The translations under genes were made by a program, and so were the position numbers. A stretch of DNA of 64,000 nt from Colius striatus. Taxonomy: Eukaryota; Chordata; Aves; Coliiformes; Coliidae. Every line of letters begins with the position of its first letter. The first letter of the stretch is position 1. The notes beneath the pieces were generated by a model that was given only the letters and a program-made list of their open reading frames with translations, was not told the origin of the DNA and did no database searches. Location of the stretch: positions 88,217,996 through 88,281,995 of the forward strand of contig NC_084790.1 in assembly GCF_028858725.1 (NCBI RefSeq), read 5' to 3'. Below, in pieces: positions 14,501 to 52,206 of this stretch.

Positions 14501-16165
14501 ATGAAGTTGGAGGCCTGTGGCCAGTGGAGTTCCACAGGGATGGGTTCTGGGGCCAGTTTTGTTCAACATCTTCATCAATCACCTGGATGAGGGGACAGAG
14601 AGACCCTCAGCAAGTTCCCTGCTGGCACCAAACTGGGAGCACTGGCTGATGCACCAGAGGCTGTGCTGCCATTCAGTGAGAGCTGGGCAGGCTGAGAGTT
14701 GGGCACAGAGGAACCTGCTGAGGTTCAACAAGGGCAAGGGCAGAGTCCTGCAGCTGGGGAAGAACAACCCCCTATACCAGGCCAGGCTAGGGGTCGACCT
14801 GCTGGAGAGCAGCTAGGAGTGCTGGCTAATAATAAGCTAAATATGAGCCAGCAATGTGCCATCGTGGGCAAGAAGCCAATGGCAGCCTGGGATGCATCAA
14901 GAAGAGTGTGGGCAGCAGGTCAAGTGAGATTCTTCTCCCTCTCTACTCTGCGCTGGTGAGGCCTCATCTGGAGTCCTGTGTCCAGTTGTGGGCTCCCCAG
15001 CTGCAGAGAGGCCAGTGCAGGGCCAGCAAGATGCTCAGGGCACTGGAGCATCTTCCTTGTGAGGAAAGGCTGCGGGACCTGGGGCTGTTTAGTCTGGAGG
15101 AGACTGAGGGGAGATTTTATTAACATTTATAAATATCTAAAGGGTGGGTGTCAGGAGGTTGGGACAGCCCTTTTTTCTATAGTAGTCAGCAACAGGACAA
15201 GGGGTGATGGGATGAAGCTGGAACACAAAAAGTTCCACTGAAACATCAGGACAAACTGTTGTTTGAGTGTTTGAGTGAGGGAGCCCTGGCCCAGGCTGCC
15301 CAGGGAGGGTGTGGAGGCTCCTTCCTTGGAGGGCTTCAAGACCCGCCTGGACATGTTCCTGTGTGACCTGATCCAGGTGAACCTGCTTCTGCAGGGGGTT
15401 GGACTGGATCAGCTCTAAAGGTCCCTCCCAACCCCTACTGTTCTATGATATTATCAGCTATGATAACATTAACAGATGTGCAAGGATATAAAATGTTCAG
15501 GGTTATCTGCAGCGATGAACCTTCAGAAACAGCCAGCTGATCAGACAGGACAAGAATTATTTCATATTTTCTGTCCTAAAAATCAGCCCATGGAGCAGAC
15601 GTGCAGCACTGAAGCCTTACGGGCTCCTGGGACGCCTGGCAGTCCCTGGCCGCACACAGGGACCAGAAAGGAAGCAGCCTTTTACAGAAATAATTTATCT
15701 AGGCAACAGGGGCTGCAATACACCGAGCCTTTCGCCCGCTCGCAGTCAAGATGCAGCACAAAGCCTTCCTGCTCTGCCCTGGGCCCGAGAGCACGGTCCG
15801 AGCGCTCCGCGGCCCCGGCGATGCCGCCACTCCTTGTCTTCTCGGCCTGCCCTGACCCTCCGCGCCGCCGGGGCCTGGCCATCGCCAGCCGCGGCGTCCC
15901 CGCGCCCTCCCTCCGCTCCCGGCGCCTCGTCCCCTCTCCCCGGGGAGCCAAGCGCTGACCCCCGCCCGCCGCAGCGGCACCCACGGCCCTGCGCCGCTGC
16001 CGCCATCTTCCCCCACGCGGCGCGGGCCGCGGCCGCCGCAGCCCAACGGCGCCGGGAGGCCGCGCGGCGCCGCGACACGGCCGAGCGGGAACGCGGCAGG
16101 GCCCCGCCGCCCCCGGCCTCACCCAGCGCCAGAGCCGCCGTCCTGCCCAGCACCTCTCCCGCCAT
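2457..16165 (-). CDS. NARS1: Asparaginyl-tRNA synthetase, cytoplasmic (complete, 15 coding exons)
   Basis: Class II aminoacyl-tRNA synthetase that joins asparagine to tRNA-Asn in the cytosol using ATP. Coding exons in transcript order: 16123-16165, 14287-14369, 14021-14086, 13825-13917, 12940-13029, 11707-11785, 10714-10784, 10352-10438, 7472-7693, 6896-7095, 6309-6444, 5419-5532, 3920-4051, 3117-3248, 2457-2588. They sum to 1680 nt, giving 559 residues plus TAA, close to the mammalian length (human 548). All introns are GT-AG and phases agree. Domains: N-terminal extension about 1-110, lysine/arginine-rich helix about 85-125, OB-fold anticodon-binding domain about 126-240, class II catalytic core about 260-559. 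Motif 2 arginine and glutamate lie in RAEQSRT (333-339); motif 3 is GLGLER (528-533). The start has a strong Kozak context (G at -3 and +4) in a CpG island. The first 14 residues differ from the shorter human N-terminus. Identification is by recognition of the family sequence, without a search. Confidence 0.97.
3117..3248 (-). CDS. NARS1: NARS1 coding exon 14
   Basis: Codes residues 473-516 ([18 protein letters not shown] through [11 protein letters not shown]). Acceptor TTGTAG, donor GTTTGT (weak at +3 to +5). Confidence 0.97.
3920..4051 (-). CDS. NARS1: NARS1 coding exon 13
   Basis: Codes residues 429-472 ([20 protein letters not shown] and IKSFYMQRC), part of the catalytic core. Acceptor CTTAG, donor GTGAGT. 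Confidence 0.97.
5419..5532 (-). CDS. NARS1: NARS1 coding exon 12
   Basis: Codes residues 391-428 ([19 protein letters not shown] and [10 protein letters not shown]). Acceptor CGCAG, donor GTAAGT. Confidence 0.97.
6309..6444 (-). CDS. NARS1: NARS1 coding exon 11
   Basis: Codes residues 345-390 ([10 protein letters not shown] through LLYDVNP). The split glutamate codon is completed by the first base of the exon. Acceptor TTTCAG, donor GTAGGC. Confidence 0.96.
6896..7095 (-). CDS. NARS1: NARS1 coding exon 10 (class II motif 2)
   Basis: Codes residues 279-344 plus two bases. It carries [15 protein letters not shown] and the motif 2 segment [15 protein letters not shown], which contacts ATP and the tRNA acceptor end in class II synthetases. 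Donor GTATGG, acceptor AACAG. Confidence 0.97.
7472..7693 (-). CDS. NARS1: NARS1 coding exon 9
   Basis: Codes residues 205-278, running from the end of the OB fold through the linker ([15 protein letters not shown]) into the catalytic core. Acceptor GGCAG, donor GTAAGG. At 222 nt this is the longest coding exon of the gene. Confidence 0.96.
7694..10351 (-). other. NARS1: NARS1 intron 8
   Basis: A 2.66-kb intron. I see no named repeat, RNA gene or extra exon in it. Open frames on both strands are short and lack family features. Confidence 0.6.
10352..10438 (-). CDS. NARS1: NARS1 coding exon 8 (OB fold)
   Basis: Codes residues 176-204 ([21 protein letters not shown] region). Acceptor CTGCAG, donor GTATGG. 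Confidence 0.96.
10714..10784 (-). CDS. NARS1: NARS1 coding exon 7 (OB fold)
   Basis: Codes residues 152-175 ([18 protein letters not shown] region). Acceptor AACTAG, donor GTAAGT. Confidence 0.96.
11707..11785 (-). CDS. NARS1: NARS1 coding exon 6 (start of OB fold)
   Basis: Codes residues 126-151 plus one base. [17 protein letters not shown] is the first strand region of the anticodon-binding OB fold. Acceptor TTACAG, donor GTAAAC. Confidence 0.96.
11786..12939 (-). other. NARS1: NARS1 intron 5
   Basis: About 1.15 kb of unique-looking sequence with no recognisable repeat or exon. Confidence 0.6.
12940..13029 (-). CDS. NARS1: NARS1 coding exon 5
   Basis: Codes residues 96-125 ([13 protein letters not shown] followed by [10 protein letters not shown]), linking the N-terminal helix to the OB fold. 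Acceptor AACCAG, donor GTGAGT. Confidence 0.96.
13292..13800 (-). mobile_element. CR1 LINE fragment in NARS1 intron 4
   Basis: Reads as reverse-complement CR1 from the 3' end (agaagcacagaatggtggtg) to gcccacaactggac. It carries the acactgacacag subfamily variant. Its 5' end is about 20 bp from the exon 4 donor. Confidence 0.92.
13825..13917 (-). CDS. NARS1: NARS1 coding exon 4
   Basis: Codes residues 65-95, including [18 protein letters not shown], a basic helical stretch of the N-terminal extension. Acceptor ATTTAG, donor GTAGGT. A CR1 copy begins about 20 bp past the donor. Confidence 0.95.
14021..14086 (-). CDS. NARS1: NARS1 coding exon 3
   Basis: Codes residues 43-64 ([18 protein letters not shown] region). 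Acceptor TTCTAG. The donor GTGCTG departs from consensus at +3 to +5 and is the weakest donor in the gene. Confidence 0.94.
14287..14369 (-). CDS. NARS1: NARS1 coding exon 2
   Basis: Codes residues 15-42 of the N-terminal extension, including [11 protein letters not shown], which matches the vertebrate family. Acceptor TTACAG, donor GTAACT. A CR1 element starts about 50 bp upstream of the acceptor. Confidence 0.95.
14420..15452 (+). mobile_element. CR1 LINE fragment with reverse-transcriptase remnant, NARS1 intron 1
   Basis: The longest CR1 here, about 1.03 kb. Bases 14520-14600 still translate to [20 protein letters not shown], the RT palm region of CR1 ORF2, but the frame is later broken and no endonuclease is present. 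It ends at the CR1 3' terminus (ctactgttctatga). Antisense to NARS1. Confidence 0.93.
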
Positions 16166-16410
16166 GGCCGCGGCCCGCACTGCCGCAGCGCCCGCCGGAA
16201 CCGGCCTCACGGCGCTTCCGCCGCCCTCAGCCAACCCGCCCGCGCCTTGCATCAGCCGCCCCGCCCCGGGCACGCGCGCGCGCTCCCGCCGCGGCCCCGC
16301 CCCGCGCGTCACGCGCACCCCCCCACACCCCCCCCACACCCCCCCCCCCAGCGCGGCGGGAGCGCGCGGGGCCATGGCGGCGGGAGGGTGGTTCGGCCCG
16401 CGGCCCTCAG
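15720..16410 (-). promoter_or_regulatory. NARS1: CpG-island promoter of NARS1
   Basis: A dense CpG block surrounds the NARS1 start codon (16163-16165), in contrast to the CpG-poor sequence on both sides. This is the usual housekeeping-gene promoter type. No convincing TATA box is visible. A run-rich C tract (G on the NARS1 coding strand) lies at about 16318-16350, roughly 155-185 bp upstream of the ATG. Confidence 0.8.
16123..16165 (-). CDS. NARS1: NARS1 coding exon 1
   Basis: Codes residues 1-14 plus one base. The ATG is at 16165-16163 and the donor is GTGAGG. The 5' UTR continues to the right within the CpG island; the exact transcription start cannot be read from sequence. Confidence 0.88.
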
Positions 16411-16795
16411 AGCTCCCCTCAGAGCCCTCTCAGAGCCTCCCTCAGAGCACCCCTCAGAGCTCCCCTCAGAGCGCCCCTCAGAGCCCTCTCAGAGCCCCTC
16501 TCAGAGCGCCCCTCAGAGCCCTCTCAGAGCGCCCCTCAGAGCACCCCTCAGAGTTTCCCTCAGAGCGAGTTCCCCTCAGAGCACCCCTCAGAGTTTCCCT
16601 CAGAGCCCTCTCGGAGCCCCTCTCAGAGCGCCCCTCAGAGCCCTCTCAGAGCGCCCCTCAGAGCACCCCTCAGAGTTTCCCTCAGAGCTCCCCTCAGAGC
16701 CCCCCTCAGAGTCCCCCTCAGAGCACCCCTCAGAGCCCTCTCGGAGCTTCCCTCAGAGCCCTCTCAGAGCCCCCCTCAGAGCCCCGACCCCTGCA
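16405..16795. repeat. 12-bp minisatellite (ctcagagcnccc units)
   Basis: About 32 tandem units of 11-12 bp, each carrying ctcagag followed by a variable 4-5 base pyrimidine-rich spacer. Longer blocks recur (near 16510-16590 and 16620-16690), showing higher-order duplication. The 12-bp period is divisible by three, so every frame stays open and yields artificial repeat proteins. The array sits 240-630 bp upstream of the NARS1 ATG. Confidence 0.92.
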
Positions 16796-17216
16796 CACAC
16801 CGAGCGGGGCCGTGTCGGTGCGGAGGGCTCTGCCTTTTGGTAGAGGAATAAAGCTGCGGTAACGAAACGCTGACCCTGCAGAGAGAATTCCGGCAGTAGG
16901 GACGTTGAGCAGAGGAGGAGGCAGCACCAAGCTCCAAGCCTGCTGCCCTCCCAGCACGCCCTCAGCTGCTTTGTAACTTACTGGTTAGCTTTCAAGATCA
17001 CTTCTTACACGCAGCAACCTTTGCTTTTCACAACCAAACAATCATCTGTAACCAAAGCTTGTCATCTGAAGTCTCACTGGAAAGGAAAGGACTATACCCA
17101 CCTCAACTCACATATTTAATACTATTACACCCAGAGTCCCTGGGGTGAAGGTTGGGGTTTTTTCTTCTCTTTGAAGACCAACCCCATCTACTTCAATGAG
17201 AGATGAGTTAACTCCA

Positions 17217-18338
17217 TGTGGTGGTTTAGCTTGATGTCCACCAAGTCATAAAATCATTCGTAAACTGGACAGGAGAGAGAAATACAACAAACGGCTTGTG
17301 AGTTAAGGATGGAGACATCACGGAGCAATTAGCGTCACGGGCAAAACAGACCCAACTCTGGGAGAAAAAGGTTTCATTTATTAAAGAAACAATAAGAGCA
17401 GGGAGATGAGAAATAAAACCGTCTTAAAAACACCTCCTCTGCCCAGGACTGTCCTTCCTTCCCCCCAGCAGTGCAGGGGATGAGGATGGGGGTTACGGTC
17501 AGTTCATCACAGATGGGCTTTGCCGCTGCTGCTGCTCAGGGAGAGGCCTCCTCACACTTCCCACTGCTGCACTGTGGGGTCCCTCCCACGGGACACAGTC
17601 CCTCACCAACTGCTCCAGCGTGGCTCCTTCCCACGGGCTGCAGCTCCTCACACCCTGCCCCAGCACGGGGCCTGTCACGGGGCAGCTCCTCACACCCTGC
17701 CCCAGCGTGGGTCACCCACAGGAGAACAGTCCTTCAGGGACAGGCTGCTCCAGCCCGGGGCCCTCACGGCGTCACAAGCCCTGACAGCAACCCTGCTCTG
17801 GCCTGGGCTCCTCTCTCCCCACGGGCTCCCAGGCCCTGCCAGGAGCTCGCTCCAGGGTGAGCTTCCCACGCAGTCACAGCCTCCTTCAGGCACCCACCCG
17901 CTCCAGCGTGGGCTCCTCCACGGGCTGCAAGTGGGTCTCTGCTCCTCATGGCCTCCATGGGCTGCAGGGGCACAACCTGCTTCACCATGGTCCTCACCAC
18001 ATATCACAGGGGAGCCTTTTCAGTGCCTAAGCACCCTCCTCCCCTCCTTCTCCCCTGACCTTGGTGTCTGTGGAGATGTTTTGACATTCTTCCTCCCTGT
18101 TGCTGCAGCAGTTCAGCAACTGCACAACAACTTCTTCTCCTCAAATCTGTTATTCACAGAGGCATTACCTCCATCACTAATTGGCCAGGCCTGGGTCAGG
18201 TGCAGGGTCCAGCTTAGAACTGACTGGCCCTAACCCTGTGAGCTACAGGGGAAGCTTCTGGCAACTCTTGTTGTTTAAAGAAGGCACCCCTGTAGCCCCC
18301 CTGCTACCAAAAAGCCTGGCCCAGGCAAAACCACTACA
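17217..18338 (-). mobile_element. ERVL-like solo LTR
   Basis: A 1122-bp block starts TG (tgtggtgg) and ends CA (cactaca) and is flanked on both sides by the same 5-bp target duplication, ctcca (17212-17216 and 18339-18343). No internal viral genes are present, so this is a solo LTR left by recombination. Its middle is a degenerate series of blocks resembling gctccagcgtgggct and cacgggctgcag, which I recognise from widespread avian ERVL-type LTRs. Orientation is set by an AATAAA near 17370 on the minus strand, close to the expected 3' part. Length, TSD size and composition fit a class III avian endogenous retrovirus. Confidence 0.85.
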
Positions 18339-18420
18339 CTCCATTTCGTACCTCTCCTCTCACACTTCTGATCTCACCCATATAACTGCCGGTACAAGAG
18401 AAATTATAAACTTCAGGGTA

Positions 18421-19995
18421 TTTATTTGCATTCATTTCTTGAAATGTACATTCCATTATACAAGAGCTGTAAATCACGATTTTTTACTATAAAACCATTT
18501 CAGTAATCAATATTAGTCCAGGAGTTGGAAGCAGGTAAAAGTGAAACATTCATAGGTCTCAACTTGAGGAGTAAAAGCACAAGCAAATGTGAAGAGACTC
18601 TCACAGAAACCTTTTTTTACACTGTAGGAATTGACTCACTACCAAGTGAAACACATTCCACCTAAAAGTGACCGTTTTCTCATTATCCATTATTGACTGA
18701 TGTGTCTAGAAACTGAAATAAACAAACTTTTGCCAGCTCAAAGGGCAGCCTTCCAGATATCAGCCATATCTGTTCATAAATGCACTGTGTTAAGTAGGCA
18801 CAAACATACTGTAGAGCTGGAAAGAGGCAGAAAACAAAGAGCAAGTGAGGAGAAACACCTCTGTTAACTACTGATTCAGAAGATGCAAAGGATTATCTCT
18901 GTGCACATAGTGCAGCAAGCCATGAGCAACTGCTGAAGAAAGAAAGGAGCAGAAGCTGCACCTCTACATGTCAGAATTCCTACCGACATCTGACACTGGC
19001 TGAAGTTTATCACCAGGCGTGTCTTACCTAGGAGGTGCAGTTCAATGAAATGGCGCACACAAGGTCAGACTGCTCCTCGGCAGTTTGCTCCCAAAGACAA
19101 CACGTGAAATGTAACTGTGCTTTTATAACAACATCTTATTAAAATGCCAAGAGGGTCCCCAATTCCAGGCAGTGCTGGGTTTCCATACCCTGGCACGCGT
19201 ATCCTTCACTTCCATGTTAAGCAGAAACCAATCGCACCAGGATTAGTAGCTCCTCGGAGAACTCCCGGCCCCTGTTTCCTGCAGTCCAAAACCAGGAGGT
19301 TCCATGATACAGCATAAAAATCTTCATATTGTCACACCATTTGGTTAAAAAAATATCCTGAGCTTGTTTTTAATAATAAAAAAATGAACTGTGTGCAATC
19401 ATCAAGATGAAAATCCCCAAATCCTTGGGATAAAGATCCCCAAATCATTGGGGATAGAAATCCCCAGCCACAGGGATCAAAATACCCAGATTATTAGGAT
19501 CAAAATCCCCAACCATTGGGATCAAGATCCCCAGCCATTGGGATAAAGATCCTCAGCCAATGGGATCAAAATCCCCAAATCATTGGGATCAAGATCCCCA
19601 GCCATTGGGATCAAGATCCCCAACCACTGGGATAAAGATCCCCAGCCATTGGGATAAAAATCCCTAAATCCTTGGGATAAAGATCCCCAAATCTTTGGGG
19701 ATAGAAGTCCCCAGCCATTGGGATCAAAATCCCTAAATCATTGGGATCAAGATCCCAAGCCATTGGGATCAAAACCCCTAAATCATTGGGATCAAGATCC
19801 CAAGCCATTGGGATCAAAATCCCTAAATCTTTGGGATAAAGATCCCCAACCACTGTGATAAAAATCCTCAAATCATTAGGGATAAAGATCCCCAGCCAAT
19901 GGGATCAAAGTCCCCAACCATTGGGATACAAATCCTCAAATCACTGGGATCAAAATCCCCAGCCATAGGGATAAAGTTCCCCAAAACTCAGGAAA
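18421..19995 (-). other. ATP8B1: ATP8B1 3' UTR (inferred)
   Basis: Runs from the stop codon to the first clear AATAAA on the minus strand (18426-18421), just before the solo LTR begins. About 0.58 kb of it is the 22-bp minisatellite at 19401-19985; the rest is unique AT-rich sequence. The end point is inferred from the signal only. Confidence 0.5.
19401..19985. repeat. 22-bp quasi-palindromic minisatellite beside the ATP8B1 stop codon
   Basis: About 26 imperfect units of 22 bp, for example gggatcaagatccccagcc plus att. Each unit contains two inverted repeats: gggatc-aa-gatccc and ccaa-cca-ttgg. Two unit types (with aatcatt or agccatt) alternate in places, forming a 44-bp dimer repeated at about 19730-19815. 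The array begins 10 bp after the ATP8B1 stop codon in transcript direction and would be transcribed in the 3' UTR. Confidence 0.93.
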
Positions 19996-48645
<28,650 letters not shown>

Positions 48646-49892
48646 GCTGCTAGCGCCCTGTGAGCATTTCATAGGAGTTAAAAAGAGTTAGCCCAGCCCG
48701 TGCTGGAAGACACATCTCCGTAACCTTACTCTGTTGATGCTGGTCACCAAAACCCACACGTGAAACCAGTTTCCCTGGAAGAGTGTAGAACACAGGGCTG
48801 GTTTCCAAGCACTGACCAAAGTCACGAGGCAGCTACTGTCACAGGAAACCCTTCATTACCATTCTGCTACACGTAATTACACGTGCTCGCACAACAGGCG
48901 AAGGAACACCCTGTGCTCACGGAGCAGCACGCCCCGAGTGGGCAGCAGGAATTAGGGAGCCCACAAACACCTGGCTGCAGTGGCCATCACATCCTCCCCT
49001 GTGGAGCCACAGGAGCTGAAGGCCCCTTGGCCACGGTGGGGCCAGGCATGGGCCGTGCCATCGAGAGTTCAGGTGGTGCAGCTGCTCCTCCATCCAGGTC
49101 TCACCCATCCCAGCCCTCGCTTCCTCTCCCCTCCCCACAGGCTCAACGTCAGTGTTTGTCATTGCAAGATCACACATCTCGGTGTCCAGACGCCCAAGGG
49201 AGTGTGTAGCTTACTTGTGGTTCAACACACGAGACCAGTTGGTTGAGGCTGTGGGGGGGGTGTGTGTGCATACCTCTGCCTGAAGCATTTCTGAAAGCAC
49301 ACGTGCTCTGCAACCCTTGAGAACTAGCACATCAGCTCCCAAAGTGGGACCTCCACTTTCCAGAAAGGTTACTTGAATTACAGCTTTTGAAAAGCTCCCG
49401 ACATTGTTGCGACCTGGGCTGCTGCAGTGGGCTGATCTCAGACAGAAGCAAGATGCACCATACAGGATCCCAGCCTCCTCCAGCACTTGCAGATCACCAA
49501 GATGATTTCTACAGCTTAAGCTATCTGCTGCAACAGATAGCATCCCATTAACTGCTTGCAAACAACACCCACTTGTGTGCAACTCCTCTCCAACACCTAC
49601 AAATAACCACTTGCATGACTCCTCGGTTGTGGCCATCTACATTTGGCCAGTTAGTCACCTTGCAGGGTGTCCTGGCATTTCAAGAACTGACCTAGCACAC
49701 GGTTTCAGGCCATTCTGAGGGGTGCATCCTGTCCATTTCTAACCATGCAATACCCACACTTGTTCTACTGAAGCCAAGTCACTTGCAGTTGTTCTGCACA
49801 TCAACACTTGCACACGGGTCCTGGCCTGTCTCTGCAGCCCAGGCACCACAACAGCTGTCAGAAAATTAGAGAACTGTAGGGAAATGTAAACC

Positions 49893-50496
49893 TGTGAGCA
49901 GATGTGGGGGTTCCATCACCTCAGCCATTTCTGACAGGACCCTGAAGGCATCAGTGAGCTTCTCTGGCCCCAACCAGCCTTGCCCCAGTGCCCCCAGTGC
50001 ATCAGGAGACAGACTCAGTCTTAGCCAGTAAGCCCTGTCTGAGTTGCACTGGAGGAGGGCTGGTGTCCAGCTGAGCTGCAGCCATGTCCAGACCTGCCTC
50101 ACACACTCTCGACCTTTCTGGCCATCACTAGACTTGATCCTAACCCTGAACTACACATGAACTCCCAGGATCAACCCAGGACATGCAGGACCACCGTGGC
50201 ACTGCCTTATGGCCTGGGCTCTGGTTGGAGCTGGCTGCTGTCTTGGAGTCTGCCTCTCTTCTCCTGTGAGCTCTGACATCCCCCTCTACTTGCTTTCCCA
50301 TGAGAAGCAGCCCCAGTCTTGCTGCTCTCTGGCAACTTCCAAACAAAGTCAAGGTAAAGGCTGGCTGAAGGCAAGCGCCACACTGTGCACAGCAGGTAGC
50401 TATCAGGTACCCCTCTGCTGACCTGTCTTGCCAAGAGAGCCTGGTGTTGTGAAGCAAGGCCAGTGCCACCCTACACCCCCTATGCTGTTGCTAACA
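49893..50496. mobile_element. Probable solo LTR (604 bp) with 5-bp target duplication
   Basis: A GC-rich block starting TG (tgtgagcaga) and ending CA (gttgctaaca) is flanked by identical aaacc on both sides (49888-49892 and 50497-50501). No internal retroviral genes are seen. No polyadenylation signal was found in either direction, so the strand and family are open. Supported by the termini, the duplication and the change in base composition. Confidence 0.62.
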
Positions 50497-51119
50497 AAAC
50501 CAGCAATCATTGGGGCTGACACCAAACCCTACCAGAAGCCAATTCTACTTTCACAAAGCCGAATTGTTTTGCCCTCCCTAATATCTCTTATAAGAGAGAG
50601 GTAAATTTTACATGAGCACTTAATATGCTGCTCAAGTGACAGGGCTGTTGGCTGGGAGCCCGAGGCGTGCAGCACCCAGGAGCCACAGCACTGCAGTGCT
50701 CACCCAGCACACAGCGCTAATGTTTCGAGGCAAAATAAACCAAAACCACCTGCTATCCCATGAACACACCGTTTGATTTAATAGCAATGAAAACAACTTC
50801 TCCCAAGACCCACTGAAGCTGCTGGAGGCTGCTCACTGGCACCATGGGTCGGGAATGTGACAGCTAGTCACTAACACAGATGTGGAACCCGAAACTTCTG
50901 TGAGAAGATGATTTGTTTACCTCAATAGCCTTGGAGTTAATTCACCTGAAGGTGCAGGAGAGTCAAGCTCAAACTCAGGCACCTGAATACCTCACTGTGA
51001 TATCTTGGCTTATTTCTCATCGTTTTACCCCTTTTGCTCTTTCTCACCTACCACCCCATCCCCACAAAATCTCACATAAAAGGCATTAAGAGTATTAACC
51101 AGAAACCTGAACCAAAAAG

Positions 51120-51415
51120 TTATCAGAAGGATATTGAGGTGCTGGAGCGTGTCCAGAGATGGGCAACAAAGCTGGTGAAAGGTCTAGAGCACGAGTCTTA
51201 TGAGGAGCAGCTGAAGGAGCTGGGGATGTTCAGCCTGGAGGAGGCTGAGAGGAGACATGAGCCCTCTCTGTGACCACCTGAAGGTAGTGAGGTGGAGGTC
51301 AGCCTCTTCTCTCCAGTAATGAATGACAGAACAATAGGAACTGGGTTCAAGTCACTTCAGGGGAGGTTTAGATTGGACATTAGAACATTTTCACGCAGGC
51401 AGCGGGTGCAAGACC
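51120..51415 (+). mobile_element. Old CR1 LINE fragment
   Basis: gtgctggagcgtgtccagag, atgttcagcctggaggaggc, and ttcaggggaggtttagattg are CR1 landmarks. Diverged, with no intact frame. Confidence 0.8.
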
Positions 51416-52187
51416 CAGACGTCAGGGCTCAGAGGTCTCCAGGTCGCATTAAGGTGTCATTCCCTCAGCAAGCCAGGCAGACACTGCTGGATCAGGCATT
51501 AGCTTTGCCTCTAACAATCCTGAGCAATACTCAGAGCCAACTCCAATACCAACTCTGTCCATTTTTTCTGTGCAAACCGGGGTGTGGACAATCCTGCTCT
51601 AAGCCAGCAACACCTTAGCTCTGCAAGCAAGCCAGGGTCAGACCCTTCAATCTTGTGCCTACTCTGAGGTTCACAGACATTTAGATTTTCTTTGCACTGA
51701 ATGTCTGTCCAGGCAGAAGAAATTCCTTATGTTTTCAACCCCATATTGTCTGAATGTCAGATAAAGTCCCTTTAGAGCAGGACATCACAAACTCCTCAAG
51801 TGCTCCTCTTTGGCAGGAGCCCTACAGTAGCCAAGGACTCTGCCCTGCTAACACCTTATGTGGGCACCACTGTTGGGGAAGCACTGGAGACCCTTACACA
51901 TACAGTCCTTAAACTCAAAAACACTGCCAGGTCTTTGAATCTCTAAGGCATATAAAATAAACTCATACCCCCAGCACACAGAGATTCAGCCTGTTGTCTG
52001 TTAACATTTAATCTTATTAACTGATTAATGGATCAATGAATTAATCATGCCAAGGGTTAGATGAGATGTCAAAAAACACGTTGCAATTGTTTTGTGTTAT
52101 AGATGCATAGCTAATGGGAACACCTGAAATACAAACAGGAGCAGCTTGTGATGCTGGCTGGGAACAGCAGTGCAATGGCTCATTGCT

Positions 52188-52206
52188 GGGGGGGGGGGGG
52201 GGGGGG
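52188..52206 (+). repeat. Run of 19 G
   Basis: An uninterrupted G homopolymer. It is prone to sequencing and polymerase slippage, so its length is uncertain. Confidence 0.9.

Noticed and set aside
16372-16420. Possible divergent gene starting at the plus-strand ATG after the C tract
   Set aside because: The frame runs straight into the minisatellite, with no donor-like exon end I could support.
15834-16862. A 342-codon plus-strand open frame and an overlapping 198-codon frame
   Set aside because: They arise from the CpG island antisense to NARS1 exon 1 and the 12-bp minisatellite, whose period is divisible by three. There is no homology or splice support.
17520-18233. A 237-codon plus-strand open frame
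   Set aside because: It lies entirely inside the solo LTR, antisense to its likely orientation; GC-rich repeat blocks lack stop codons.
19611-19871. Repetitive 86-codon frame on the minus strand
   Set aside because: Translation of the 22-bp minisatellite downstream of the ATP8B1 stop, not a protein.
19401-19985. Possible CRISPR-like array
   Set aside because: Units are contiguous 22-mers with no spacers, in a vertebrate genome; it is a minisatellite.
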